Shown here: piece by piece, positions 9,932 through 16,772 of the stretch
Layout of the letters: each line of letters starts with the position of its first letter
How positions within the stretch are numbered: position 1 is the stretch's first letter
DNA from: an uncultured Duncaniella sp.
GTDB lineage: Bacteria; Bacteroidota; Bacteroidia; Bacteroidales; Muribaculaceae
Length of the DNA: 64,000 nt
Assembly (NCBI GenBank): GCA_910577255.1
Contig: CAJTMH010000005.1
Span: 62,001-126,000, forward strand
Direction: 5' to 3'
The notes under the pieces: generated by a model
Seen by the model: the letters and a program-made list of their open reading frames with translations, nothing else
What the model was told of the DNA's origin: nothing
The model's database searches: none
Translations under genes and position numbers: made by a program

Positions 9932-11364
9932 TCAAATTTTAGGTTTTCCCAAAGCTTGGGGTTAGTTAAATCCTTTAAGTTATAATCCATGAACTTCATA
10001 ATCTCTTCTCGTTTGGATGGGAATCTATCAATGAAATCCATGAGCGTCTGCAACGTTTTACATAGTCTTATTCCATCTTTTGAATAATATCCACCTCTAT
10101 AGCGTCGCTCAAATTCATTAAAGGGAATCTGATCAGGAACTTCCAACTTTTTAGTTCTCTGTTCCCAAAATGATTGATTGCGATAGCAATATTCCCAGAA
10201 GGACATATACCGATAAAATTGCGGCTGATTACACCAACGAGCTATCTGAACATAGATATTAGAAAGGTCGTGGTTCTCATAATCAGCATGGCGCATTACA
10301 TATCCAAAGCAGCCATATTGCATAAGAATATAAATACGATCGAACAGAGTTTTTACGTCGGCATAAAGTTTCTCATCATCTTCGGCTTTTAGCATAAAAC
10401 CACAAAAGAGATAAAACTTGGTGGATTTTCTAGGATTGTAATATTTCCAAATCCCAAGTGCTTTTACAATTTTCTCTCTATCCCGCCAATTGTCAAAAGC
10501 GAAGATAAAATCTCCGTGATATTTACATTTTGATAACATTTTAGCAATCATAGGACCGTCTTTGCTCTCGGCCAAAATCCGTTCATCCAAACCTTGTCGA
10601 AATTGAAATGGACGTTTGGAAGCTATTAGGGCTTCAAGCATCGGCTTCCAAATTTTTTTATCCGATGCCAAAAAATTATCGTCCCATAGATAAATATATG
10701 GACGTATCAATTTACCATAATCATCCCTCTCTTGATCTAAAAACCATTCAAGTTCTGAATAACGATAAACTTCGTTTTCCAACTTATTTACGCAGAATGG
10801 GCAATGGCGGACACATCCACGAGTAAGGAACCCGATGGAATAATATTTATAGTCATTAAAGTAGGATGGTTTTCTTCCTTCTTCAATTTTTTTTTCAACG
10901 TATTCATCGTACAGTCTATAGTACGGCATCTGTCGACGCATATCTATGCCCATTGCTTTAGAACCACCCCTTCTGTTAGGAAGTGTATTTAAAAATTCGT
11001 CATATTCCAATTGATGCATATCCAGACTTCTTGATTCTTTGAAATCTTTAACATCTTTTTTTATGGCATATGCGCCAGTCCCTCCCAAATGAAAACGTGA
11101 ATCATTCTCATCATAGAATGAAGGAATGGGATTAAAAGTGAAGACTCTGGAAATATAAATTTGAGTATAAGTACTTATATCTTCATCGTTGGAGATTATC
11201 AATCTAAATGGAATATCGTTGTCATAAAAAAAACCCGCCAATTTTAGCAATACGAGATTGGGGTGGCGCGTACCTCCATTTAAAAGATCCGCGTCAACCA
11301 AACCGATTTTTGGACTATTTATGATAGTCTCTGCTATTGGAGTCTCATTATCTTGAAGCTTCAT
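9928..11364 (-). CDS. Radical SAM protein coupled to the DptFGH module
   Basis: This 478-residue protein has a radical SAM cluster motif CVRHCPFC (Cys184, Cys188, Cys191; CxxxCxxC) set in GFLTRGCVRHCPFCVNKLE. The N-terminal 170 residues (KIGLVDADLLNGGTRHPNL) resemble the cobalamin-binding-like Rossmann domain found in front of B12-type radical SAM enzymes, but I do not see the full DxHxxG cobalamin motif. The enzyme should bind a 4Fe-4S cluster and cleave S-adenosylmethionine; its substrate cannot be read from the sequence. It overlaps the XRE gene by 17 bases at its 5' end and dptF by four bases at its 3' end, so it is an integral operon member. It is not one of the classical dnd genes. DNA modification or a co-regulated function are both possible. 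Confidence 0.85.
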   Translation of the reverse strand: MKLQDNETPIAETIINSPKIGLVDADLLNGGTRHPNLVLLKLAGFFYDNDIPFRLIISNDEDISTYTQIYISRVFTFNPIPSFYDENDSRFHLGGTGAYAIKKDVKDFKESRSLDMHQLEYDEFLNTLPNRRGGSKAMGIDMRRQMPYYRLYDEYVEKKIEEGRKPSYFNDYKYYSIGFLTRGCVRHCPFCVNKLENEVYRYSELEWFLDQERDDYGKLIRPYIYLWDDNFLASDKKIWKPMLEALIASKRPFQFRQGLDERILAESKDGPMIAKMLSKCKYHGDFIFAFDNWRDREKIVKALGIWKYYNPRKSTKFYLFCGFMLKAEDDEKLYADVKTLFDRIYILMQYGCFGYVMRHADYENHDLSNIYVQIARWCNQPQFYRYMSFWEYCYRNQSFWEQRTKKLEVPDQIPFNEFERRYRGGYYSKDGIRLCKTLQTLMDFIDRFPSKREEIMKFMDYNLKDLTNPKLWENLKFE

Positions 11365-11575
11365 CTCTATTTAAGTTCTCTTTTGGTATCAAAAGGTCTC
11401 TTATGTCTACTTCAAGAACTTGTGCAATATCTTGAAGCACGTTTAGTGTCGGTTGTTGTCGGTTACTACAATAAGCATTTACTGTATTGAAGCTTTTTCC
11501 GATTTTTTCAGCCAACCAGGTTTGAGTTTGTCCCTTCTCTACCAGAACCACTTTAATACGATTCAGTTTAGTCAT
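11348..11575 (-). CDS. XRE-family helix-turn-helix regulator of the DptFGH operon
   Basis: This is a 75-residue Cro/CI-type HTH protein (TQTWLAEKIGKSFNTVNAY recognition region; LQDIAQVLEVDIRDLL tail). The ATG at 11573-11575 is chosen because a -7 promoter element (TAACTTTG, minus strand) and a perfect inverted repeat lie directly in front of it. The frame itself stays open upstream into the previous gene (see 11348-12214). It overlaps the radical SAM gene by 17 bases, so it is the first gene of the defence operon. Small XRE proteins in this position usually act as autorepressors of restriction or toxin operons. That role fits the inverted repeat but is inferred. Confidence 0.85.
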   Translation of the reverse strand: MTKLNRIKVVLVEKGQTQTWLAEKIGKSFNTVNAYCSNRQQPTLNVLQDIAQVLEVDIRDLLIPKENLNRDEASR

Positions 11576-12214
11576 GTTAGTAACTTTATTGTGCAAAGTT
11601 ACTAATAATTTGTGTAAATAGGAAATTTTATCAACTAATTCACCCTTTATCGCAAGGCGTAAATTAAGTGCAGATATAACTCTTATAGAAATAAACGCCA
11701 CCACGGCGAGGGGGCTAGTCGGGGTGGCGTGGGAGGGATTGGTGGGAACTATCTCAGGGGGGAGGCAGGCGATGGGGCAGCCGGGGCCGTTTTCGTCGGG
11801 GATGGGCGGTATGTTGGGATCAGTAACATACTTGACCGCGAAGCAGGGCGATGGCTTGACCGGAGCCAACCCGCAGATGCGGGCAGTCAGGATGAGGCAT
11901 TTGGAGAAGGCGTTCATCTCTTTGCAGAGGTGGTTGGTGGTGTCGGGATAGTGGCGTGTGCCGAGTTTGCGGTCGAAGATGACTGTCTCGACAATCATTG
12001 TCATGTCGGGGAGGTTGAGGTGACCTTCGGAACGTTCCCACAAGCGGATGAAGATGTTGTGGGTGTCGTCGCGGTAGCTGAGGGTAGCGCCCACGCAGTT
12101 CCAGTCGAGAGATACTTCTTCGGGGGCGCCATCGAATACGTGGGCTACATAGTCGCGGAGGTCGAGGTAGAAATCGTCGATTCTACGCTCGGTAAGGGTT
12201 GAGATACTTGTCAT
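11348..12214 (-). CDS. Unknown mobilisation-operon protein whose frame runs on into the XRE gene
   Basis: The start ATG at 12214 overlaps the stop of the preceding gene (ATGA). The first 125 or so residues are a paralogue of that preceding gene: both contain DWN[SC]VGAT, then RLWERS[NE]G, PD[IM]T[LM]IV, and end in a CxIACL motif. After that motif the sequence becomes low-complexity (PPEIVPTNPSHATPTSP), and the frame has no stop before the XRE start. Read literally, this gives a 288-residue fusion with the HTH domain at its C-terminus. More likely the gene lost its own stop at the junction between the mobilisation region and the AT-rich defence operon, and the XRE gene is translated from its own promoter. 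Function unknown. Confidence 0.55.
   Translation of the reverse strand: MTSISTLTERRIDDFYLDLRDYVAHVFDGAPEEVSLDWNCVGATLSYRDDTHNIFIRLWERSEGHLNLPDMTMIVETVIFDRKLGTRHYPDTTNHLCKEMNAFSKCLILTARICGLAPVKPSPCFAVKYVTDPNIPPIPDENGPGCPIACLPPEIVPTNPSHATPTSPLAVVAFISIRVISALNLRLAIKGELVDKISYLHKLLVTLHNKVTNMTKLNRIKVVLVEKGQTQTWLAEKIGKSFNTVNAYCSNRQQPTLNVLQDIAQVLEVDIRDLLIPKENLNRDEASR
11577..11605. promoter_or_regulatory. Inverted repeat, candidate operator over the XRE promoter
   Basis: TTAGTAACTTT at 11577-11587 and AAAGTTACTAA at 11595-11605 form a perfect 11-bp-arm inverted repeat with a 7-base spacer (ATTGTGC). The upstream arm on the minus strand contains the -7 promoter element TAACTTTG. The repeat ends one base before the XRE start codon, so a bound dimer would cover promoter, transcription start and translation start. 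It is a natural candidate for autoregulation by the XRE protein. Confidence 0.75.
11594..11601 (-). promoter_or_regulatory. -7 promoter element of the defence operon
   Basis: The minus strand reads TAACTTTG here, a full match to the Bacteroidetes TAnnTTTG -7 consensus, about 20 bases before the XRE start codon. I see no clear TTTG -33 element at the usual spacing, which would fit a regulated promoter. Confidence 0.6.
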
Positions 12215-12633
12215 ATAATTGATAGGGAAAGGGTTAAACATGCGATTTGACATTCTGTAACTTGGTTGTCGGCTTCTTCGGGCTGACGGTCGGGGTCGGC
12301 AATGTGGCGGAAGCCGTTGGCTTTGGCTGCCTCTCCTGTCCATTTGCACAGTGCGAGTGTGTGCTCCATACTGTCGGCTACGGAAAAAACATGGACGATA
12401 AGCGTTATGTCGGGTATGCTGAGGTAGCCATTGGAGCGTTCCCAAAGACGATATTGGATATTGCAGCCGTTGCCGATGAATCGGGCAGTTGCGCCGACAC
12501 TGTTCCAGTCGAGCATCAGCTGGTTGGGGGTTGCACAATAGTTCTCTTCCATGTACTGACAGAAGTCATAGAAGAAGGCCTTGATGCTCTTTTGAGCATC
12601 TGCCGAGATGGGAAGGTTTTTCATTTCTTTCAC
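12211..12633 (-). CDS. Unknown protein of the mobilisation operon, paralogue of its downstream neighbour
   Basis: This is a 140-residue protein I do not recognise. It shares DWNSVGAT, RLWERSNG, LSIPDITLIV and a C-terminal CQIACL with the next gene, so the two are tandem paralogues. The start is either GTG at 12633, which overlaps the previous stop as GTGA, or ATG at 12624. The downstream end forms an ATGA overlap. No signal peptide or membrane segment is visible, so a small cytoplasmic protein is expected. Its place behind the relaxase suggests a role in the element's mobilisation or maintenance, but nothing in the sequence shows it directly. Confidence 0.6.
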   Translation of the reverse strand: MKEMKNLPISADAQKSIKAFFYDFCQYMEENYCATPNQLMLDWNSVGATARFIGNGCNIQYRLWERSNGYLSIPDITLIVHVFSVADSMEHTLALCKWTGEAAKANGFRHIADPDRQPEEADNQVTECQIACLTLSLSII

Positions 12634-13445
12634 TTTTTGTTGGGGTTATTCTGAGAATTAAGTTCGTTAATCTCATCATTGAGACGGTCGCGTTCAAGAG
12701 TCGAGCGGCGGAGTTGCTCTATACGCTGCTCATGTTCGGTGACCATCTTGCGGATGTTACTCACTCTGTCGGGGTCTTGAAACCAGACCTCGATGCTGTT
12801 GAGTCCGACACCTGACACGCTGCCATTCATCTGGATAAGACGATATTTCAGGTCTGTGTCAGTGTACTTATCCATGTCATAACTCTGGATTATAATCCAT
12901 ACACCGAGAAAAATGCTGATGATGAAGCTGGCGACCACGCAAGCGAAACATTTCCATGAGTTGATGTCAAACTTGATGGTCTTCACAACTTTATGTACTT
13001 TGGGCCCGGCATTGACGGCGGCAGTATTAGACTTGACAGCCGCTTCCAATTTGGTAATAGTCGTGCCCAACGTATTCAGAGCCTTTGCGGTTTCGGAATC
13101 TTTCTTTTCAATTTTTGTCTCGAGGTCGGTTAAGTTCTGAGAGTAGTCCTTCGGCTTGGGAATGCCCGACAAATCGGGTTCCGGTGCCACAACCTTGAAC
13201 TGAACTTTTTTGAGGCAATTGGAAATAATGTCCTCAAAAAATTTGGAATCGTGCACTTCAGTCTGAACCTGTGAGCCATCAGACTGTTTGGCTTGACCTT
13301 TCTCAAACGAGAGCTTCAATTCCTCCAAGAACATATAGACGGTGTTGAGGTCGATATTCTTGGGGCTTGTGGTCGCGCTTGAGGAAGGTGTCGGGAGCAC
13401 CGGATTCTTACCGGCTTCTCCCTGAGGTGTAGTGAAGGTGTTCAT
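12630..13445 (-). CDS. Coiled-coil membrane protein of the mobilisation operon
   Basis: This is a 271-residue protein starting MNTFTTPQGEAGKNP. It has a variable, charged N-terminal half with coiled-coil-like stretches (LTDLETKIEKKDSETAKAL), one membrane segment (CFACVVASFIISIFLGVWII), and a C-terminal coiled coil (RKMVTEHEQRIEQLRR). The ATG overlaps the relaxase stop by one base (TAATG), which fixes the start although the frame is open further upstream. Proteins of this layout often follow relaxase genes in Bacteroides mobilisable elements and are called MobB-like. A scaffold or coupling role at the membrane is inferred, not shown. Confidence 0.65.
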   Translation of the reverse strand: MNTFTTPQGEAGKNPVLPTPSSSATTSPKNIDLNTVYMFLEELKLSFEKGQAKQSDGSQVQTEVHDSKFFEDIISNCLKKVQFKVVAPEPDLSGIPKPKDYSQNLTDLETKIEKKDSETAKALNTLGTTITKLEAAVKSNTAAVNAGPKVHKVVKTIKFDINSWKCFACVVASFIISIFLGVWIIIQSYDMDKYTDTDLKYRLIQMNGSVSGVGLNSIEVWFQDPDRVSNIRKMVTEHEQRIEQLRRSTLERDRLNDEINELNSQNNPNKK

Positions 13446-14380
13446 TATACAGATCTTCCTTTTTTTAGGTTTACGTCGGCGACTTTTGTACCATGTCGTT
13501 TCTGTAATCGGTACATTATCGCCGCTTGAATGAAGTTGAAATAAGTTGAGACCGAGGCTGAAATCCTGCGACTCGTCTCTGTACTCCTGTTGTGGAGCGT
13601 GAGATTGCTGTGCATCGGCTTCTGACGTTCCGTCTGATGTTGCACTTTTGGCTTGTTGGCCTCCAATTCCCGAATCAGTTTGGAGTAACTGCACGACTTG
13701 TCAATCTTCGAGCCGTTGAACGCGTATTTGCCCATCTTGAACCGAATGCCCTGCACCTTGTTGGTGCTTCCGTTGTTGATGAGGGTACATTCTACGCCAT
13801 GGCTCTCAACAGCCGCAATGAAGCTGTTGAAATCAGTGTGTCGTGGCAACTCAGCCTTGATGATGTCGAATATCCGATAACGTGTTCTATCCGGCTCACG
13901 TAAGCGATTGCGTTTGACTTCCTCTTTGCCGGGTGCTATATACAGCCCTTCACGCTCGGTAATATCCCGACAAATCCGTTGGCTGCGGAAACGCTCGTTG
14001 CTATCGGATATAGTCTTGCCGGAATTGCTGATGCGATTTAAAACGATATGGCAATGCGGATGCTCATGGTCATGGTGACGCACAATCAGAAACTGAGTGT
14101 CGCAGATACCCATTCTTCCCAGATACTCCAGCGCAATTTGCCGCATATAGTCATTGCTCATGCGAGGAGCATCATTGGGCGAGAAACTCAGTACGGTGTG
14201 CCCGACATTCTTTGCCAGTCTCGGATTCATCTCGGCTTGTGCCTCGAAGCTGTGGGTAATGCTGTCAATCGAGTCGAGCATGAGTCCATCGGTGGCGATG
14301 ATTTCTGCACCTTTCTTGTCATTGAGAACTTATGTAACCGCACCTCTTAAATCCTGTCCTTTCTTCAACTTCGACATCAT
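13445..14380 (-). pseudogene. MOBP-type relaxase (MobA-like) with an in-frame stop at the probable catalytic tyrosine
   Basis: The frame starts at ATG 14380, overlapping the MobC-like stop as ATGA. It reads MMSKLKKGQDLRGAVT, then TAA (14330-14332, codon 17), then VLNDKKGAEIIATDGLM. Related Bacteroides relaxases read G-x-V-x-Y-V-L at this place, so the stop falls on the tyrosine that by analogy with RSF1010 MobA is the catalytic nucleophile. Downstream the metal-binding motif HHDHEHPHCHIVLNRI is intact, followed by a long C-terminal region. An internal start at 14281 would give a 278-residue protein with the metal site but no tyrosine. DNA nicking at oriT should therefore be lost unless the stop is read through or is a sequencing error. 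Confidence 0.8.
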
Positions 14381-14694
14381 AGGCCAAAATGTTTGAGAGC
14401 ATTGTAAAGACGAACGCAAAGCTCGCGGTTCATCTGAGCTGCAAATACGTACCCATCCCGGTTGGCGACATGAGCCCTCTGGTTGAGATTGTTCTTTATG
14501 CCGCATACGTCACACCGGAATTCGGCGAGTTCGGGCGTAATCCGTTCCTTCACTACAGAGTGGACCACGCTCTGCCGGATATACTCTGTCGGGGTCAGCC
14601 CGGCTTGTCCGGCCTTGGTCAGAAGGTAGAACTTTTCTGCTGTGCAGACTTTCAAAGTGAAGCGGTAACGCCTCTTCTCTGTGGCTGGTTTCAA
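14377..14694 (-). CDS. MobC-like relaxosome accessory protein
   Basis: This 105-residue basic protein (RRYRFTLKVCTAEKFYLLTKAGQAGLTPTEYIRQSVV) has the ribbon-helix-helix-like start and spacing of MobC mobilisation proteins, which bind oriT and help the relaxase melt it. The only in-frame start is a TTG at 14692-14694, because a TAA lies two codons upstream. A longer ancestral N-terminus may therefore have been lost. It is the first gene of the coupled mobilisation operon and overlaps the relaxase start by four bases. An oriT would be expected just upstream (14695-14735), but I cannot identify one by eye. Confidence 0.7.
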   Translation of the reverse strand: MKPATEKRRYRFTLKVCTAEKFYLLTKAGQAGLTPTEYIRQSVVHSVVKERITPELAEFRCDVCGIKNNLNQRAHVANRDGYVFAAQMNRELCVRLYNALKHFGL

Positions 14695-14734
14695 TGTTTA
14701 TACTTCGATAGAGAGTAAAAACGGAACTCTATAA

Positions 14735-15046
14735 CACATCTTCAATACTCAGACGTACACTGTCGAGAATGAATTACGTTTTTTCAATCTCAGTCAGGTT
14801 GAGGACTTCATCGAAACTTGGCACCCGGATTTTCATCATTGCGATGAGATAGCGTGGATAGATGACCTCGCTTGCATACTTGACGATGAGGGCGATGATG
14901 GAAAACTCGCTCGCATTAGACATAATTGGGGAAGCAAGCCGTCTGATTGGATTCGTAACAAGATGAAGTTGGAGATTGATGTGTTCGCACGTTCACTCAC
15001 AAACTACTATCAAAACCTATACGGAAACGCCACATCAGAGGATTAA
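14735..15046 (+). pseudogene. Headless reading frame, 3' remnant of an unknown gene
   Basis: An open frame of 103 codons runs from just after a TAA (14732-14734) to a TAA at 15044-15046, but it holds no ATG, GTG or TTG near its beginning. The product (FFNLSQVEDFIETWHPDFHH, then WIDDLACILDDEGDDGK and SDWIRNKMKLEIDVFARSL) looks like genuine protein, acidic with Trp-rich turns, so it is probably the end of a gene whose 5' part was lost at the edge of the mobilisation operon. I do not recognise the family. It points away from mobC. Confidence 0.45.
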
Positions 15047-15115
15047 AAAGAGTCATTCATCGTGGTTAATTCCACATTTAGCCGGTCAAAATGCTAGGAA
15101 TCACGAGGAAATGCG

Positions 15116-15123
15116 TAACTTTG
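15116..15123 (+). promoter_or_regulatory. -7 promoter element before the ADP-ribosylglycohydrolase operon
   Basis: TAACTTTG matches the Bacteroidetes TAnnTTTG consensus exactly and lies 25 bases before the ATG of the small broken gene at 15149. No clear -33 TTTG is seen. Confidence 0.55.
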
Positions 15124-15148
15124 CAATACTTTATATTTCAACGCAATT

Positions 15149-15387
15149 ATGAACTAAACGAAAATTATTCGTCTTCATTTCAGAGAGCCACACGTGGGAA
15201 ATACAGACCTCTATGTCAGCTCTGTGAAGGCAATCTATGACGATGTGCCGGAGTCAGCTGTCGGCATAAAATATCCCCCTTGACTAATGCACTTCGCGGC
15301 AAGGAGCGTTATGAGAACAAGAAGTGCATCATCTCAGTCGGTGAGCTGCATCGTAAGTCAAACATCATAAGCAAGAGCAAACTATGA
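15149..15387 (+). pseudogene. Small unknown gene with a stop at codon 3 and a frameshift
   Basis: From ATG 15149 the frame reads MN, TAA, then TKIIRLHFREPHVGNTDLYV and on to VGIKY. After a frameshift near 15275-15285 it continues LTNALRGKERYENKKC to a TGA at 15385-15387. That stop overlaps the ADP-ribosylglycohydrolase ATG by four bases (ATGA), so the two were once translationally coupled. The restored protein would be about 79 residues, basic, and predicted cytoplasmic. Function unknown. Two lesions in such a short gene point to decay or to local sequence error. Confidence 0.55.
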
Positions 15388-16172
15388 TAGGAGCTATAAT
15401 TGGCGATATTGCCGGGTCTCGTTTCGAGTTCAAAAACACGAGCGATTACAATTTTCAGATATTTCACCCTGATTGTAGTTTTACAGATGATACAATCTGC
15501 ACGGTGGCCATTGCTGATGCTATCCTACACGGCGTAAGCTACAAAGATAGTCTCTTGCATTGGTGCCACAAATATCCGTCTCCTATGGGTGCGTATGGCG
15601 GTTCTTTCTCTCGGTGGATTCATTCTCCAGATCCGCAGCCTTACTACTCATTCGGGAATGGAGCTGCAATGCGAGTCTCGCCGGTGGCGTGGGCCTTTCA
15701 GAATGAAGCAAACGTACTGCGAGAAGCTATCAAGACGGCAGAGTGTACGCACAATCACCCGGAGGGTCTTATTGGCGCGATGAGCGTTGCTGATGCAATC
15801 TTTAGGATACGCACTTCGTCAACGCCTGGTGGGGCGATACTCAACGATGTTTTTAAGCATTACTATGGTTGTGATATTCAGAAATACAAAATACATAATT
15901 GGGGCAAGTTCGATGAGACGTGTCAGGGATGTGTGCCGATTGCTTTTACAGTCGTGATGACTGCTGATAGCTTTGAAGATGCTATCCGGCAAGCTGTGAG
16001 CATCGGCGGCGATTCTGATACGCTTGGCGCAATCATAGGGTCTCTTGCTGAGGCTCGATTCAAGATTCCAATTGAAATAGCGAAAGTTGCCTTGCAATAT
16101 CTCCCTGAAGATATGCGAGAAGTGGTGATCAACTTTCACTACAAATTTCAATGTTACTATGAAGAAAGATGA
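15384..16172 (+). CDS. ADP-ribosylglycohydrolase family protein
   Basis: This 262-residue protein has the family landmarks: IIGDIAGSRFEF at residues 5-16, the metal-binding FTDDT at 33-37, and a second metal site SIGGDSDTLGAIIGSLAEA near the C-terminus. Members remove ADP-ribose from proteins or small molecules using two divalent metal ions (DraG/ARH fold). The length is close to the bacterial norm and the protein looks intact. It sits between a broken small gene and an unknown 110-residue gene, with overlaps at both ends, so the three form one operon inside the accessory island. Its substrate is unknown. A role in reversing ADP-ribosylation by a phage or toxin enzyme is possible but speculative. 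Confidence 0.88.
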   Translation: MIGAIIGDIAGSRFEFKNTSDYNFQIFHPDCSFTDDTICTVAIADAILHGVSYKDSLLHWCHKYPSPMGAYGGSFSRWIHSPDPQPYYSFGNGAAMRVSPVAWAFQNEANVLREAIKTAECTHNHPEGLIGAMSVADAIFRIRTSSTPGGAILNDVFKHYYGCDIQKYKIHNWGKFDETCQGCVPIAFTVVMTADSFEDAIRQAVSIGGDSDTLGAIIGSLAEARFKIPIEIAKVALQYLPEDMREVVINFHYKFQCYYEER

Positions 16173-16491
16173 CTTACTAAGATTCTGCCGCTATTATCGC
16201 GGCGAAAATAAATGTCCGGCCCCTGTTATTGAAAAATCAGAATCTATGATTTTCCAATTTTGGGAAGCCGAACAAATGTATGTTAACAATAGCGATTCAG
16301 AGTTTGAAAAAGAAGTTGTAGCTCAATACCTTGAAGCCGGTTTAGCAAGCGCAAACCTTGATTTGCCATTGTTTTTATCAGCTTGCTTGTTTGCTGTATT
16401 CAAAAAGGGTTCTGAGAACGACCTTAAACTTACTGCTGCGTACTATATAAAGAACTTCCTTCCGGCTTATTTAGGCTTTACTTCAAAATAG
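16159..16491 (+). CDS. Unknown 110-residue protein downstream of the ADP-ribosylglycohydrolase
   Basis: It starts 14 bases inside the 3' end of the ADP-ribosylglycohydrolase gene, which implies co-translation. The product (KKDDLLRFCRYYRGENKCP, then FQFWEAEQMYV and LPLFLSACLFAVFKKGSE) is probably an all-helical soluble protein with no motif I recognise. Its last bases overlap, tail to tail, the end of a decayed minus-strand gene. Confidence 0.6.
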   Translation: MKKDDLLRFCRYYRGENKCPAPVIEKSESMIFQFWEAEQMYVNNSDSEFEKEVVAQYLEAGLASANLDLPLFLSACLFAVFKKGSENDLKLTAAYYIKNFLPAYLGFTSK

Positions 16492-16772
16492 AGATATTCG
16501 CCGCGGACTTCTCCTTTGACTAACTGATAGCGACACTCAAAATAAGCTAAAACTTCATCTTCACTGGGGAAGTTTGACAAGTGTCTTATGCTTGTCGCTT
16601 TTTTTGTGATGTAGCAACAAGCACAACTCTCTGCGTCTTTGTATTACCAAACTTTGGAGATGTCGCCGAGAGGCTCGCGGTGGTGGCTGCAATACTCCGT
16701 TGATGTTTTGCGAGCGATGAACTCACTGCCATCCCATCGGCACTTCTTTTTGATTTCAATATTACTGCTCAT
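16467..16772 (-). pseudogene. Decayed small mobile-element gene with an internal stop
   Basis: From ATG 16772 the frame reads MSSNIEIKKKCRWDGSEFIA, then KTSTEYCSHHREPLG. This start resembles small Cys-containing DNA-binding or excisionase-associated proteins next to integrases in Bacteroidales mobile elements (MSxNIEI, then CxxC, then TTxxYCS), with one cysteine of the expected CxxC replaced. A TAA at 16644-16646 breaks the frame. The same frame then continues with a protein-like stretch (NFPSEDEVLAYFECRYQLVK) to a stop at 16467-16469. I read it as one degraded gene, though two adjoining fragments are possible. No integrase remains nearby. Confidence 0.4.

Noticed and set aside
11729..12654. 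Plus-strand open frames opposite the two paralogous mobilisation proteins
   Set aside because: The minus-strand proteins resemble each other and are linked by ATGA overlaps. The plus frames have no such support and glycine/valine-rich shadow composition.
1..16772. Recoding of TAA as a sense codon in the island
   Set aside because: The likely original residues differ between genes (Tyr in the relaxase, probably Lys or Asn elsewhere), core genes end normally at TAA, and frameshifts are also present. Decay or sequence error is simpler.
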